Notes under the pieces: generated by a model
What the model was told of the DNA's origin: nothing
The model's database searches: none
What the model saw: the letters and a program-made list of their open reading frames with translations, nothing else
DNA from: Pseudomonas frederiksbergensis
Lineage (GTDB): Bacteria > Pseudomonadota > Gammaproteobacteria > Pseudomonadales > Pseudomonadaceae
DNA length: 64,000 nucleotides
Reading direction: 5' to 3'
Assembly (NCBI RefSeq): GCF_003732705.1
Contig: NZ_MOBR01000040.1
Span: 62,001 to 126,000, forward strand
Position numbers and translations under genes: made by a program
Part shown: one piece after another, positions 43,235 to 52,416 of the stretch
Layout: each line of letters starts with the position of its first letter
Position numbering within the stretch: position 1 is the stretch's first letter

Positions 43235-44442
43235 AAGGCCGCCAACCCGCGCGCCAGATCGGCTTGCAGGTCGGCCACGTCTTCCAGGCCGACCGCAATG
43301 CGGATCAGGCTGTCACGGATCCCCGCCGCTTCACGCTCTTGCGGCGCCAGACGGCCGTGAGAGGTGGTGCTCGGGTGGGTGATGGTGGTCTTGGTGTCGC
43401 CAAGGTTGGCGGTGATGGAAATCAGACGGGTCGCATCGATAAAGCGCCAGGCGCCCTCTTTGCCGCCCTTGACCTCAAAACTCACGACCGCGCCGAAGCC
43501 CTTCTGCTGACGCAAGGCCAGTTCGTGCTGCGGATGGCTCTTGAGGCCGGCGTAATGCACCTTCTCGATACCGTCCTGCTGCTCCAGCCACTCGGCCAGT
43601 TGCTGGGCGTTGGCACAGTGAGCTTTCATGCGCAGGTTCAGGGTTTCGAGGCCCTTGAGGAAAATCCAGGCGTTGAACGGACTCAGGGTCGGCCCGGCGG
43701 TGCGCAGGAAACCGACGATTTCTTTCATCTGTTCGCTGCGACCGGCTACAACGCCGCCCATGCAACGGCCCTGACCGTCGATGAACTTGGTCGCCGAGTG
43801 CACGACAATGTCCGCGCCCAGCTTCAGCGGCTGTTGCAACGCCGGGGTGCAGAAGCAGTTGTCGACCACCAGCATCGCGCCTTTGGCGTGAGCGATTTTC
43901 GACAGTTCGGCGATGTCCACCAACTCGGCCAGCGGGTTGGATGGCGATTCGACGAACAGCAATTTGGTGTTGGCCTTGATCGCCGCATCCCAGCCGGACA
44001 AGTCCGCCAGCGGAACGTAATCGACTTCGATGCCAAAGCGCTTGAAGTACTTTTCGAACAGGCTGATGGTCGAACCGAACACGCTGCGCGAGACCAGCAC
44101 GTGGTCGCCAGCGCTGCACAGGCTCATCACCACCGCCATGATCGCGGCCATGCCAGTGGCGGTGGCCACCGCTTGCTCGGCGCTTTCCAGCGCGGCGATA
44201 CGCTCTTCGAACGCACGCACGGTCGGGTTGGTGTAGCGCGAGTAGACGTTGCCCGGCATTTCACCGGAAAAACGCGCCGCCGCGTCGGCGGCGGTACGGA
44301 ATACGTAGCTGGAAGTGAAGAACATCGGATCACCGTGTTCGCCTTCTGGCGTACGGTGCTGACCGGCGCGTACGGCCAGGGTATCGAACGCTACGCCATC
44401 GAGGTCGCTGTCCAGCCGACCGGCATCCCAATCCTGACTCAT
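43231..44442 (-). CDS. metZ: O-succinylhomoserine sulfhydrylase
   Basis: The ATG at 44442 has AAGGAG 7 nt upstream, giving 403 aa. This Cys/Met-metabolism PLP enzyme shows the cofactor Lys in VHSATKFIDGQGRCMGG and the family stretch FTSSYVFRTAADAAARFSGE. It joins sulfide and O-succinylhomoserine to homocysteine in methionine synthesis. It follows purF, with a REPIN in between. Confidence 0.92.
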   Translation of the reverse strand: MSQDWDAGRLDSDLDGVAFDTLAVRAGQHRTPEGEHGDPMFFTSSYVFRTAADAAARFSGEMPGNVYSRYTNPTVRAFEERIAALESAEQAVATATGMAAIMAVVMSLCSAGDHVLVSRSVFGSTISLFEKYFKRFGIEVDYVPLADLSGWDAAIKANTKLLFVESPSNPLAELVDIAELSKIAHAKGAMLVVDNCFCTPALQQPLKLGADIVVHSATKFIDGQGRCMGGVVAGRSEQMKEIVGFLRTAGPTLSPFNAWIFLKGLETLNLRMKAHCANAQQLAEWLEQQDGIEKVHYAGLKSHPQHELALRQQKGFGAVVSFEVKGGKEGAWRFIDATRLISITANLGDTKTTITHPSTTSHGRLAPQEREAAGIRDSLIRIAVGLEDVADLQADLARGLAAL

Positions 44443-44503
44443 GCTGTCACTCCTTGCCTTGCTCGGTAGTAGATACAAAACCGGCCTGGAAGGGGACACC
44501 CGT

Positions 44504-44600
44504 TATTGTAGGAGCGAGGCTTGCCCGCAAAGGGGTCGTCACATTCAACATCACTGTTGCCTGTGACACCGCCTTCGCGGGCAAGCCTCGCTCCTACAGA
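44504..44600. repeat. REPIN
   Basis: GTAGGAGCGAGGCTTGCCCG and CGGGCAAGCCTCGCTCCTAC are mirrored around a 50-bp spacer, between metZ and purF. Confidence 0.9.
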
Positions 44601-44620
44601 TGCAGGCCGGTAGTTGTTAC

Positions 44621-46126
44621 TCAGTTGTTATACAGATCAATGATCGCGCTGACTGCCTGGGTCTTGACCTTGGAGGCATCGTTGCGGGCCTGCTCGATCT
44701 TGTTCAGGTAAGCCTCGTCGACGTCGCCGGTCACGTACTGGCCGTCGAACACCGCGCAATCGAACTTCTCGATCTTGATCTTGCCGCCGCCGACCGCTTC
44801 GATCAAGTCAGGCAAGTCCTGATAGATCAGCCAGTCAGCGCCGATCAGGTCAGCCACGTCCTGGGTCGAACGGTTGTGGGCGATCAGTTCGTGGGCGCTC
44901 GGCATGTCGATGCCGTAGACGTTCGGGTAGCGCACCGCTGGGGCTGCGGAGCAGAAGTAGACATTTTTCGCGCCGGCTTCACGGGCCATCTGGATGATCT
45001 GCTTGCACGTGGTGCCGCGAACGATCGAGTCGTCCACCAGCATCACGTTCTTGCCGCGGAATTCCAGTTCGATGGCGTTGAGCTTCTGGCGTACGGATTT
45101 TTTCCGTGCAGCCTGGCCCGGCATGATGAAGGTCCGGCCGATGTAGCGGTTCTTCACGAAGCCTTCGCGGAACTTGACGCCCAGGTGGTTCGCCAGCTCC
45201 AGGGCCGCGGTGCGGCTGGTATCCGGGATCGGGATAACCACGTCGATGTCGTGCTCTGGACGCTCGCGCAGGATCTTGTCGGCGAGCTTCTCGCCCATGC
45301 GCAGACGGGCCTTGTAGACCGACACGCCGTCGATGATCGAATCCGGACGCGCCAGGTAGACGTGTTCGAAGATGCACGGAGTCAGGGACGGGTTGGTCGC
45401 GCACTGACGGGTGTGCAGCTTGCCGTCTTCAGTGATGTAGACCGCTTCGCCCGGCGCCAGGTCGCGAATCAGGGTGAAGCCGAGCACGTCTAGGGACACG
45501 CTTTCGGAGGCGATCATGTACTCGACGCCTTCGTCGGTGTGACGCTGGCCGAAGACGATCGGGCGGATGCCGTGCGGATCGCGGAAACCGACGATGCCGT
45601 AACCGGTGACCATCGCCACGACGGCGTAACCACCGACGCAACGGTTGTGCACGTCAGTCACGGCGGCGAACACGTCTTCTTCGGTTGGTTGCAACTTGCC
45701 GCGCTGGGCGAGTTCGTGGGCGAACACGTTGAGCAGCACTTCCGAATCGGAATTGGTGTTGACGTGGCGCAGGTCAGATTCGTAAATCTCCTTGGCCAAT
45801 TGTTCAACGTTGGTCAGGTTGCCGTTATGCGCCAAGGTGATGCCGTAAGGCGAGTTGACGTAAAACGGTTGGGCTTCGGCCGAAGTCGAGCTGCCCGCGG
45901 TCGGGTAACGCACATGGCCAATGCCCATGTGGCCGACCAGGCGTTGCATGTGACGCTGGTGGAACACGTCACGCACAAGACCATTGTCCTTGCGCAGGAA
46001 TAACCGGCCATCATGGCTGGTAACAATACCGGCAGCGTCCTGGCCGCGGTGCTGGAGCACGGTTAGCGCGTCATACAGCGCCTGATTGACGTTCGACTTA
46101 CCGACGATACCGACGATGCCACACAT
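44621..46126 (-). CDS. purF: Amidophosphoribosyltransferase
   Basis: Starting at 46126 places Cys2 (MCGIVGIVG) as the N-terminal nucleophile required for glutaminase activity. The 501-aa enzyme makes 5-phosphoribosylamine, the first step of purine synthesis. The PRPP loop reads VMLVDDSIVRGTTCKQI. It is 41 bp downstream of cvpA, the usual order. Confidence 0.95.
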   Translation of the reverse strand: MCGIVGIVGKSNVNQALYDALTVLQHRGQDAAGIVTSHDGRLFLRKDNGLVRDVFHQRHMQRLVGHMGIGHVRYPTAGSSTSAEAQPFYVNSPYGITLAHNGNLTNVEQLAKEIYESDLRHVNTNSDSEVLLNVFAHELAQRGKLQPTEEDVFAAVTDVHNRCVGGYAVVAMVTGYGIVGFRDPHGIRPIVFGQRHTDEGVEYMIASESVSLDVLGFTLIRDLAPGEAVYITEDGKLHTRQCATNPSLTPCIFEHVYLARPDSIIDGVSVYKARLRMGEKLADKILRERPEHDIDVVIPIPDTSRTAALELANHLGVKFREGFVKNRYIGRTFIMPGQAARKKSVRQKLNAIELEFRGKNVMLVDDSIVRGTTCKQIIQMAREAGAKNVYFCSAAPAVRYPNVYGIDMPSAHELIAHNRSTQDVADLIGADWLIYQDLPDLIEAVGGGKIKIEKFDCAVFDGQYVTGDVDEAYLNKIEQARNDASKVKTQAVSAIIDLYNN

Positions 46127-46167
46127 GCGACGCAACCCCTACTTAATGGATCTGAACTGAACACAAC

Positions 46168-46728
46168 TCACTGAGGCGTTTTGGCCGTCGGCAAGAGGTG
46201 TTCCTTGAACGGTAACTCAGCGGGTACGCTGATACCGCTGGCAAGCCACTGACTGCTCCACCCGAGAATCAGGTTTTTGGACCAATCTGCGACCAATAAA
46301 AATTTTGGCACGAGCTGTGATTCTTTCCACCAGCTGTCCTGCTGTACCGGCCCCAGGCTCAACAGCCCGACCGCCACGACCACCAGCAACACGCCACGCG
46401 CGGCGCCGAAGGCCATGCCGAGGAATCGATCAGTCCCGGACAGCCCGGTGACGCGAACCAATTCGCCGATAAGATAATTGATCATTGCGCCGACGATTAA
46501 CGTGGCGATAAACATGATGGCGCAGCCCGTGATCACACGAGCCGAAGGCGTTTCGATGTATCCGGCGAGGTACTCGGACAGTGAACCACCGAACATCCAG
46601 GCGACGACTCCTGCGATGATCCAGGTCACCAGCGATAGTGCTTCTTTGACGAAGCCGCGGCTCAGACTGATCAATGCGGAGATGGCGACGATTGCAACGA
46701 TCGCCCAGTCAACCCAGGTAAATGGCAC
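46168..46728 (-). CDS. cvpA: CvpA-family membrane protein
   Basis: The 186-aa protein has four membrane helices; the start (WVDWAIVAIVAISALISLSRGF) and GTDRFLGMAFGAARGVLLV are family landmarks. CvpA is linked to colicin V production and to envelope or purine-linked phenotypes. It stands between dedD and purF. Confidence 0.92.
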   Translation of the reverse strand: MPFTWVDWAIVAIVAISALISLSRGFVKEALSLVTWIIAGVVAWMFGGSLSEYLAGYIETPSARVITGCAIMFIATLIVGAMINYLIGELVRVTGLSGTDRFLGMAFGAARGVLLVVVAVGLLSLGPVQQDSWWKESQLVPKFLLVADWSKNLILGWSSQWLASGISVPAELPFKEHLLPTAKTPQ

Positions 46729-46826
46729 AGTGCAGCCTACAGACGGATAAGGCGGCGCATTTTAGCAGAGCCCATGCTTATCGGTAAGCTGCGATTGTCA
46801 GTGCATTTCAAATCGGGGCGATAGTT

Positions 46827-47486
46827 TTAGCCGCGCTCAGGCTGGAAACGTACGACAAAACCTTTCAGGTTCTGCTGGCGACCCAGCAAATCACGCAGGC
46901 GATCGGCTTCTGCACGCTCGATCAGCGGCCCGACGAACACCCGGTTCTTGCCGTCCGCAGTACGGATGTAGGCGTTATAGCCCTGGCTGCGCAGGGATTT
47001 CTGCAGGCTTTCGGCACTGGCGCGACTCGACAGACTGGCCAGTTGCACTGACCAACTGACCGACAGGCCATTGGCATCGACGCGGCTCTGGGTGGTGTCT
47101 GGCTTGGCCGGTGCAGCAGTAATCGGCTGGGCTGGTGCTGGTTTGGCGACAGGCGCAGGCGGCGGAGTCACCGGTTTAGCGGCAGGCGTCGGGGCCGGAG
47201 CCGCAGGTGCAGCCGGTGTAATCGGCGTCGTCGGTGCTTGCTGATCGGCAATCTCCTCGTCGCTTGGCACCGGTTCTTGAGGCAGGGCTTGCGGTTCAGG
47301 CACCACCACCGGCTCGACCTGCAACTGCGGTGTCGAAGGTGCTTGTGGTGCAGACGGCGCCTGCACGGTGACCTGACGTTGTTCGTCCTGACGGGAAAAC
47401 AGCATCGGCAAGAAAATCACCGCCAGTGCGATCAGCACCAGGGCACCGACCATGCGCTGTTTGTACGCCTTATCCAGCAAAGCCAT
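46827..47486 (-). CDS. dedD: SPOR-domain cell division protein DedD
   Basis: The ATG at 47486 gives 219 aa with a membrane anchor near residues 12-30 (MVGALVLIALAVIFLPMLF), a long Pro/Ala-rich linker and a C-terminal SPOR domain (SWSVQLASLSSRASAESLQK and VFVGPLIERAEADRL). It acts at the septum by binding denuded glycan. Its start overlaps the end of folC. Confidence 0.88.
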   Translation of the reverse strand: MALLDKAYKQRMVGALVLIALAVIFLPMLFSRQDEQRQVTVQAPSAPQAPSTPQLQVEPVVVPEPQALPQEPVPSDEEIADQQAPTTPITPAAPAAPAPTPAAKPVTPPPAPVAKPAPAQPITAAPAKPDTTQSRVDANGLSVSWSVQLASLSSRASAESLQKSLRSQGYNAYIRTADGKNRVFVGPLIERAEADRLRDLLGRQQNLKGFVVRFQPERG

Positions 47487-48777
47487 TTGCCGCTTCCTCC
47501 GTGGAGCGCCGGGCCAGCCATTCAAGGGCCTCGGCAACACAATAAAATGATCCGAACAACAGAATCTCGTCGTCGCTCGTCGCGAGTGCGCACTGCCCTT
47601 CCAGGGCGGCTGCCACACTGCCATAGGACGTTACCGACGCGCCAAGGTTCTGTAAGGCCGCTTGTAAATCCGCGACCGGACGCGCTCGCGGTGAATCCAG
47701 CGGCGCGACAGCCCATGACTGGACACTAGCATTCAATTCGCCAACGACACCATCCAGATCCTTGTCCGCCAGCAAACCGAACACCGCCAGGCGTTTGCCC
47801 ACCGGTGGACGACTGGCCAGGCGCCGGGCCAGATACTCCGCGGCATGGGGGTTATGCCCCACATCCAGTAACAAATTCAGGCGCTTGCCCTGCCACTCGA
47901 ACTGCCGGCGATCGAGACGACCAACGATGCGCGTGGCTTTCAGTGCTTCAATAATCTGCGCATCGACCCATGGCAAACCGGTCAGCAAATAAGCCTGCAA
48001 CGCCAACGCCGCGTTTTCCATCGGCAGATCGAGCAACGGCAGGTCATGCAACTCGACCACACGCCCTTGAGCGTCAACACCGCGCCATTGCCAGTTGTGA
48101 TCGGTCATGCCGAGGTCGAAATCGCGCCCACGCAGGAAAAACGGGCAAGCCAGCTCGCGCACCTTGTCCAGCAGAGGTTGGGGAGGATTCAGATCGCCAC
48201 AGAGCGCAGGTGCGCCCTGGCGGAAGATGCCGGCCTTCTCGAAGGCCACGGATTCGCGAGTATTGCCCAAGTAATCGGCGTGATCGACGCCAATGCTGGT
48301 GACCAGCGCGATATCCGCATCGACCACGTTGACCGTGTCCAGACGCCCGCCGAGACCGACTTCCAGCACCACGGCATCGAGACTGGCCTGTTGAAACAGC
48401 CAGAATGCCGCCAGGGTGCCCATTTCGAAGTAGGTCAGGGACGTTTCGCCACGGCCGGCCTCGACCGCAGCAAAGGCTTCGCACAGCTCGGCGTCAGTGG
48501 CTTCGACGCCATTGACCTGCACCCGCTCGTTGTAGCGCAGCAGGTGCGGAGAATTGTAGACACCGACGTTCAGGCCCTGGGTCCGCAGTAACGAAGCCAC
48601 GAACGCACAGGTCGAACCCTTGCCGTTGGTGCCGGTGACCGTGATCACCCGAGGCGCTGGCTTGCCCAGTCCCATGCGGGACGCTACCTGTTGCGAGCGC
48701 TCCAGGCCCATGTCGATGGCCGAAGGGTGCAACTGCTCAAGGTAGGCGAGCCACTCGCCAAGGGTACGTTGGGTCAT
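47470..48777 (-). CDS. folC: Dihydrofolate synthase/folylpolyglutamate synthase
   Basis: The 435-aa protein has the ATP loop VTGTNGKGSTCAFV, the Mur-ligase-like SIGVDHADYLGNT and the C-terminal LLDVGHNPHAAEYLA. It adds glutamate to dihydropteroate and folates. It overlaps accD by 4 bp and dedD by 17 bp, so the three are coupled. Confidence 0.95.
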   Translation of the reverse strand: MTQRTLGEWLAYLEQLHPSAIDMGLERSQQVASRMGLGKPAPRVITVTGTNGKGSTCAFVASLLRTQGLNVGVYNSPHLLRYNERVQVNGVEATDAELCEAFAAVEAGRGETSLTYFEMGTLAAFWLFQQASLDAVVLEVGLGGRLDTVNVVDADIALVTSIGVDHADYLGNTRESVAFEKAGIFRQGAPALCGDLNPPQPLLDKVRELACPFFLRGRDFDLGMTDHNWQWRGVDAQGRVVELHDLPLLDLPMENAALALQAYLLTGLPWVDAQIIEALKATRIVGRLDRRQFEWQGKRLNLLLDVGHNPHAAEYLARRLASRPPVGKRLAVFGLLADKDLDGVVGELNASVQSWAVAPLDSPRARPVADLQAALQNLGASVTSYGSVAAALEGQCALATSDDEILLFGSFYCVAEALEWLARRSTEEAANGFAG

Positions 48778-49694
48778 AGGTTGGCAGGTACCGGTGGAAC
48801 TACGATCGGTTCGATAGGTGCAGCGACGAATTTCGGCGTCGGCAGGCCCATCATTTGTGCCAGCAGGTTGCCCAGGCGTGGACGCAGTTCCTGACGGTGA
48901 ATGATCATGTCGATCGCCCCGTGCTCCAGCAGGAACTCGCTGCGCTGGAAGCCTTCCGGCAGCTTTTCACGCACGGTTTGTTCGATGACGCGCGGACCGG
49001 CGAAGCCGATCAGGGCTTTCGGCTCGCCGACGATCACGTCGCCCAGCATCGCCAGACTGGCGGAAACGCCGCCGTAGACCGGGTCGGTCAGTACCGAGAT
49101 GAACGGAATGCCTTCTTCACGCAGACGCGCCAGTACCGCGGAGGTCTTGGCCATTTGCATCAGGGAGATCAGGGCTTCCTGCATCCGCGCACCACCAGAG
49201 GCGGCGAAGCAGATCATCGGGCACTTGTTTTCCAGGGCGTAGTTGGCGGCGCGAACAAAGCGCTCACCGACGATGGCGCCCATCGAGCCGCCCATGAAGG
49301 AGAACTCAAACGCGGAAACCACCACCGGCATGCCCAGCAGGGTGCCGCTCATGGAGATCAGGGCGTCTTTTTCGCCGGTCGCTTTTTGCGCGGCGGTCAG
49401 GCGATCCTTGTACTTCTTGCCGTCGCGGAATTTCAGACGGTCAACCGGCTCCAGGTCCGCGCCCAGTTCGGCACGGCCTTCGGCGTCGAGGAAAATGTCG
49501 ATACGGGCGCGGGCGCCGATACGCATGTGGTGATTGCACTTGGGGCAAACGTCCAGGGTCTTTTCCAGCTCCGGACGGTACAGCACAGCCTCGCAAGACG
49601 GGCATTTGTGCCAAAGACCTTCAGGCACCGAGCTCTTCTTGACCTCGGAACGCATGATCGAAGGGATCAGTTTGTCTACTAACCAGTTGCTCAT
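48774..49694 (-). CDS. accD: Acetyl-CoA carboxylase carboxyltransferase subunit beta
   Basis: The 306-aa protein has the N-terminal zinc ribbon (WHKCPSCEAVLY and LDVCPKCNHHM) and the carboxyltransferase core (CFAASGGARMQEALISLMQM and LIGFAGPRVIEQTV). It forms the malonyl-CoA-making complex with AccA. It heads the accD-folC-dedD-cvpA-purF string. Confidence 0.95.
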   Translation of the reverse strand: MSNWLVDKLIPSIMRSEVKKSSVPEGLWHKCPSCEAVLYRPELEKTLDVCPKCNHHMRIGARARIDIFLDAEGRAELGADLEPVDRLKFRDGKKYKDRLTAAQKATGEKDALISMSGTLLGMPVVVSAFEFSFMGGSMGAIVGERFVRAANYALENKCPMICFAASGGARMQEALISLMQMAKTSAVLARLREEGIPFISVLTDPVYGGVSASLAMLGDVIVGEPKALIGFAGPRVIEQTVREKLPEGFQRSEFLLEHGAIDMIIHRQELRPRLGNLLAQMMGLPTPKFVAAPIEPIVVPPVPANL

Positions 49695-49870
49695 GCTTTC
49701 TTTCTCCAGTACCGGCGGCCCGAACGCTTTGGTTCGCAGCCCCGCGTATGCCCTTGAGCTAAATTCATGTGTGTGGCGATGATCAGCGGATGGCCGGGTC
49801 AGAAAAACTGACCTGCGTACAACCCGAAAAACCCTCAGCCTCTTTTCTACAGAGCTGTGGACGGCGGCAG

Positions 49871-50500
49871 TTAGCCAGCCGTCACATCACGTACCGCTTT
49901 GATGAATGCCTGAATCTTTGCGTGATCCTTGATGCCCTTGCTCGCCTCTACCCCGCCACTGACGTCCACGGCATACGGCCGGGTCCGGGTAATCGCTTCG
50001 GCGACGTTGTCCGGGGTCAAACCACCGGCAAGGATGATCGGCTTGCTCAAGCCTTGCGGTATCAAAGACCAGTCGAACGCTTCGCCAGTTCCGCCCGGCA
50101 CCCCTTCGACATAGGCATCAAGCAGGATACCGCTGGCACTTGGAAAGGCATTGCACGCCGCCGCAATGTCGTCCCCGGACTTGACCCGCAGGGCCTTGAT
50201 GTACGGACGATTCCAGCTTTCGCATTCATCGGCGGTTTCATCACCGTGAAACTGCAGCAGGTCCAGCGGCACCGCGTCGAGGATTTCCCCCAACTCGCAG
50301 CGACTGGCGTTGACGAACAAACCCACGGTGGTCACGAACGGCGGCAAGGCCTTGATAATCGCCCTCGCCTGCGCAAACGTCACCGCCCGTGGGCTCTTGG
50401 CGTAAAACACAAACCCGATGGCGTCGGCCCCGGCCTCGACTGCCGCCAGCGCATCCTCTATGCGGGTAATCCCACAAATCTTGCTGCGAACGGCTGACAT
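49871..50500 (-). CDS. trpF: Phosphoribosylanthranilate isomerase
   Basis: With ATG at 50500 (MSAVRSKICGITRIEDALAA) the protein is 209 aa. Catalytic Cys is in KICGIT and Asp in the LLDAYVEGVPGGTG segment. It catalyses an Amadori rearrangement in tryptophan synthesis. The order truA-trpF-accD is the Pseudomonas norm. Confidence 0.94.
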   Translation of the reverse strand: MSAVRSKICGITRIEDALAAVEAGADAIGFVFYAKSPRAVTFAQARAIIKALPPFVTTVGLFVNASRCELGEILDAVPLDLLQFHGDETADECESWNRPYIKALRVKSGDDIAAACNAFPSASGILLDAYVEGVPGGTGEAFDWSLIPQGLSKPIILAGGLTPDNVAEAITRTRPYAVDVSGGVEASKGIKDHAKIQAFIKAVRDVTAG

Positions 50501-50563
50501 GTCGATAGAACCCCAAGGCAAATCCGAGAAAGTCCCGGATGGTAACAAATGCGTTCGAGGGCG

Positions 50564-51388
50564 TCAGCCGTCAAGTTCGGCGAAACCGGTCAAGAAGTGC
50601 GGCCCGATGTAACGCTCAGGCAACTGGAACTCGTCGCGGTATTCCACCTGCACCAGATACAGGCCATACGGGTGCGCCGTCACCCCGCCGGAACGGCGAA
50701 TGCGGCTCTCCAGCACTTCCTTCATCCACTCCACCGGGCGCTCGCCGGCACCGATGGTCATCAGCACCCCGGCGATGTTGCGCACCATGTGGTGCAGAAA
50801 GGCGCTGGCGCGGATGTCGAGCACGATCATCTTGCCGTGGCGAGTGACCCGCAGGTGGTGCAATTCCTTGATCGGCGACTTGGCCTGGCACTGACCGGCG
50901 CGAAACGCGCTGAAATCGTGGGTACCCACCAGGTACTGCGCGGCTTCGGCCATGCGCTCGACGTCCAGCGGACGGTGGTTCCAGGTGATTTCTTCGTTCA
51001 GGTGCGCCGGGCGGATCTGGTCGTTGTAGATCACGTAGCGATAGCGCCGTGCGATGGCTTTGAACCGCGCGTGAAAATGCGCCGGCATGACCTGGGCCCA
51101 GCTGACGCTGACGTCGTGGGGCAAATTGATATTGGCGCCCATGACCCAGGCTTTCAGCGAGCGCTCGACCTGGGTATCAAAATGCACCACTTGGCCGCAG
51201 GCATGCACGCCCGCATCAGTGCGCCCGGCGCAATGCAGCGACACCGGCGAATCGGCGACTTTGGACAGCGCGTTTTCCAGGGTTTCCTGCACGGTCAGCA
51301 CGCCAGAGGCCTGACGCTGCCAGCCGCGATAACGCGAGCCTTTGTATTCAACGCCCAACGCGATCCGGAAAAAGCCGTCGGCCGCCAT
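50564..51388 (-). CDS. truA: tRNA pseudouridine synthase A
   Basis: The 274-aa protein has RIALGVEYKGSRYRGWQ and the catalytic Asp in CAGRTDAGVHACGQVVHFD. It modifies positions 38-40 of tRNA anticodon stems. The start is uncertain: ATG at 51388 is used here; a TTG at 51418 would add ten residues, closer to the length of P. aeruginosa TruA as I recall it, but no good ribosome site is seen for it. Confidence 0.92.
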   Translation of the reverse strand: MAADGFFRIALGVEYKGSRYRGWQRQASGVLTVQETLENALSKVADSPVSLHCAGRTDAGVHACGQVVHFDTQVERSLKAWVMGANINLPHDVSVSWAQVMPAHFHARFKAIARRYRYVIYNDQIRPAHLNEEITWNHRPLDVERMAEAAQYLVGTHDFSAFRAGQCQAKSPIKELHHLRVTRHGKMIVLDIRASAFLHHMVRNIAGVLMTIGAGERPVEWMKEVLESRIRRSGGVTAHPYGLYLVQVEYRDEFQLPERYIGPHFLTGFAELDG

Positions 51389-51561
51389 TTCGGCGGCCGG
51401 ATTATCTATATTTGCCAAGGGGTGACAGCCTGCTGATCTACGCAAAGGCGGGCATTATAAGGCCGCAGGTCCATGACGCCAGAGCCGCGTGGCATTGCAT
51501 CGCTGATACAGAGTTCGCTATATAGACAACTACACAACGAAAACACAAAAACCGAGACCTG

Positions 51562-52227
51562 ATGATGACCGCCACTTTGAACAAGGAAGCCGTCGGCCTG
51601 GCCTATAGCCTCGAAGGCATGCTCCACGCCAAACGCAAGACCTGGGAAGCCATCGACGAAATGGCCCGCCGCGTCACACCCGGCATGCTGGAATCCGAGG
51701 CTCAGGTGATGAGTCTTGAAGTGCTGAACGAACTGGGCATGGACCGTATCTGGCATCCCTCGAAGATTCGTTTCGGCGAAAACACCTTGAAAACCTTCAA
51801 GCAGCGCTCCGACGGCGATCCGGTACTGGCGCCAAACGATATTTTCTTTATCGACCTCGGCGTGGTCTGGGATCGCCATGAAGGTGATTCAGGCGCGACC
51901 TTCACCGTTGGCGACGATCCGGAGATGAAGGCCTGTGCCGTGGCGGCGAAAACCCTGTTTGATCAGGTTCATGATTACTGGCGCACGCACAAGGTTGCCG
52001 GCCCCGAGCTGTATCGTTATGCCGATGAGCAGGCGACGGCCATGGGCTGGAAGTTGAACCTGGAGATCAAGGGGCACCGGGTCAGTGATTTCCCCCATGC
52101 AATTTATCGTGCAGGGGATTTGGGGAATTTCGAGGACTGCCCGAATGTCGGGTTGTGGATTCTGGAGATCCAGATTGCCCACCCTACCCGACCGTTTGGT
52201 GCGTTTTATGAGGATTTGCTCGCCTGA
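51562..52227 (+). CDS. M24 (pita-bread fold) peptidase-like protein
   Basis: The 221-aa protein resembles the catalytic half of Xaa-Pro/methionine aminopeptidases. Candidate metal ligands are the Asp in IFFIDLGVVWD, the Asp in GDSGATFTV, the His in KGHRVSDFPHA, the Glu in LEIQIAHP and a Glu near the end (AFYEDLL). It lacks the N-terminal creatinase domain of PepQ-type enzymes. The GHG motif is GHR here, so activity is not certain. It is on the plus strand inside a long minus-strand housekeeping block. Confidence 0.75.
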   Translation: MMTATLNKEAVGLAYSLEGMLHAKRKTWEAIDEMARRVTPGMLESEAQVMSLEVLNELGMDRIWHPSKIRFGENTLKTFKQRSDGDPVLAPNDIFFIDLGVVWDRHEGDSGATFTVGDDPEMKACAVAAKTLFDQVHDYWRTHKVAGPELYRYADEQATAMGWKLNLEIKGHRVSDFPHAIYRAGDLGNFEDCPNVGLWILEIQIAHPTRPFGAFYEDLLA

Positions 52228-52248
52228 ACTTCAGTGGTGAAGGTCAGG

Positions 52249-52330
52249 CCCTCATCGCGAGCAAGCTCGCTCCCACACTGGGTCTGTGTCGCACCGAAGA
52301 TCCCTGTGGGAGCGAGCTTGCTCGCGATAG
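52249..52330. repeat. REPIN
   Basis: TCGCGAGCAAGCTCGCTCCC and CTGTGGGAGCGAGCTTGCTC are mirrored between the M24 gene and the fimV terminator. Confidence 0.9.
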
Positions 52331-52370
52331 CAATAGAACAGACAACACACATCTCATTGCAGAAACAAAA

Positions 52371-52394
52371 ACGGCAGCCTCAATGGGCTGCCGT
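52371..52394 (-). terminator. Rho-independent terminator of fimV
   Basis: ACGGCAGCC and GGCTGCCGT form a stem with a short loop. An A-run on the plus strand (GAAACAAAAA) gives a T-run on the minus strand. It lies 23 bp after the fimV stop. Confidence 0.75.
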
Positions 52395-52416
52395 TGTTTT
52401 TACAACTGACTGAGCA

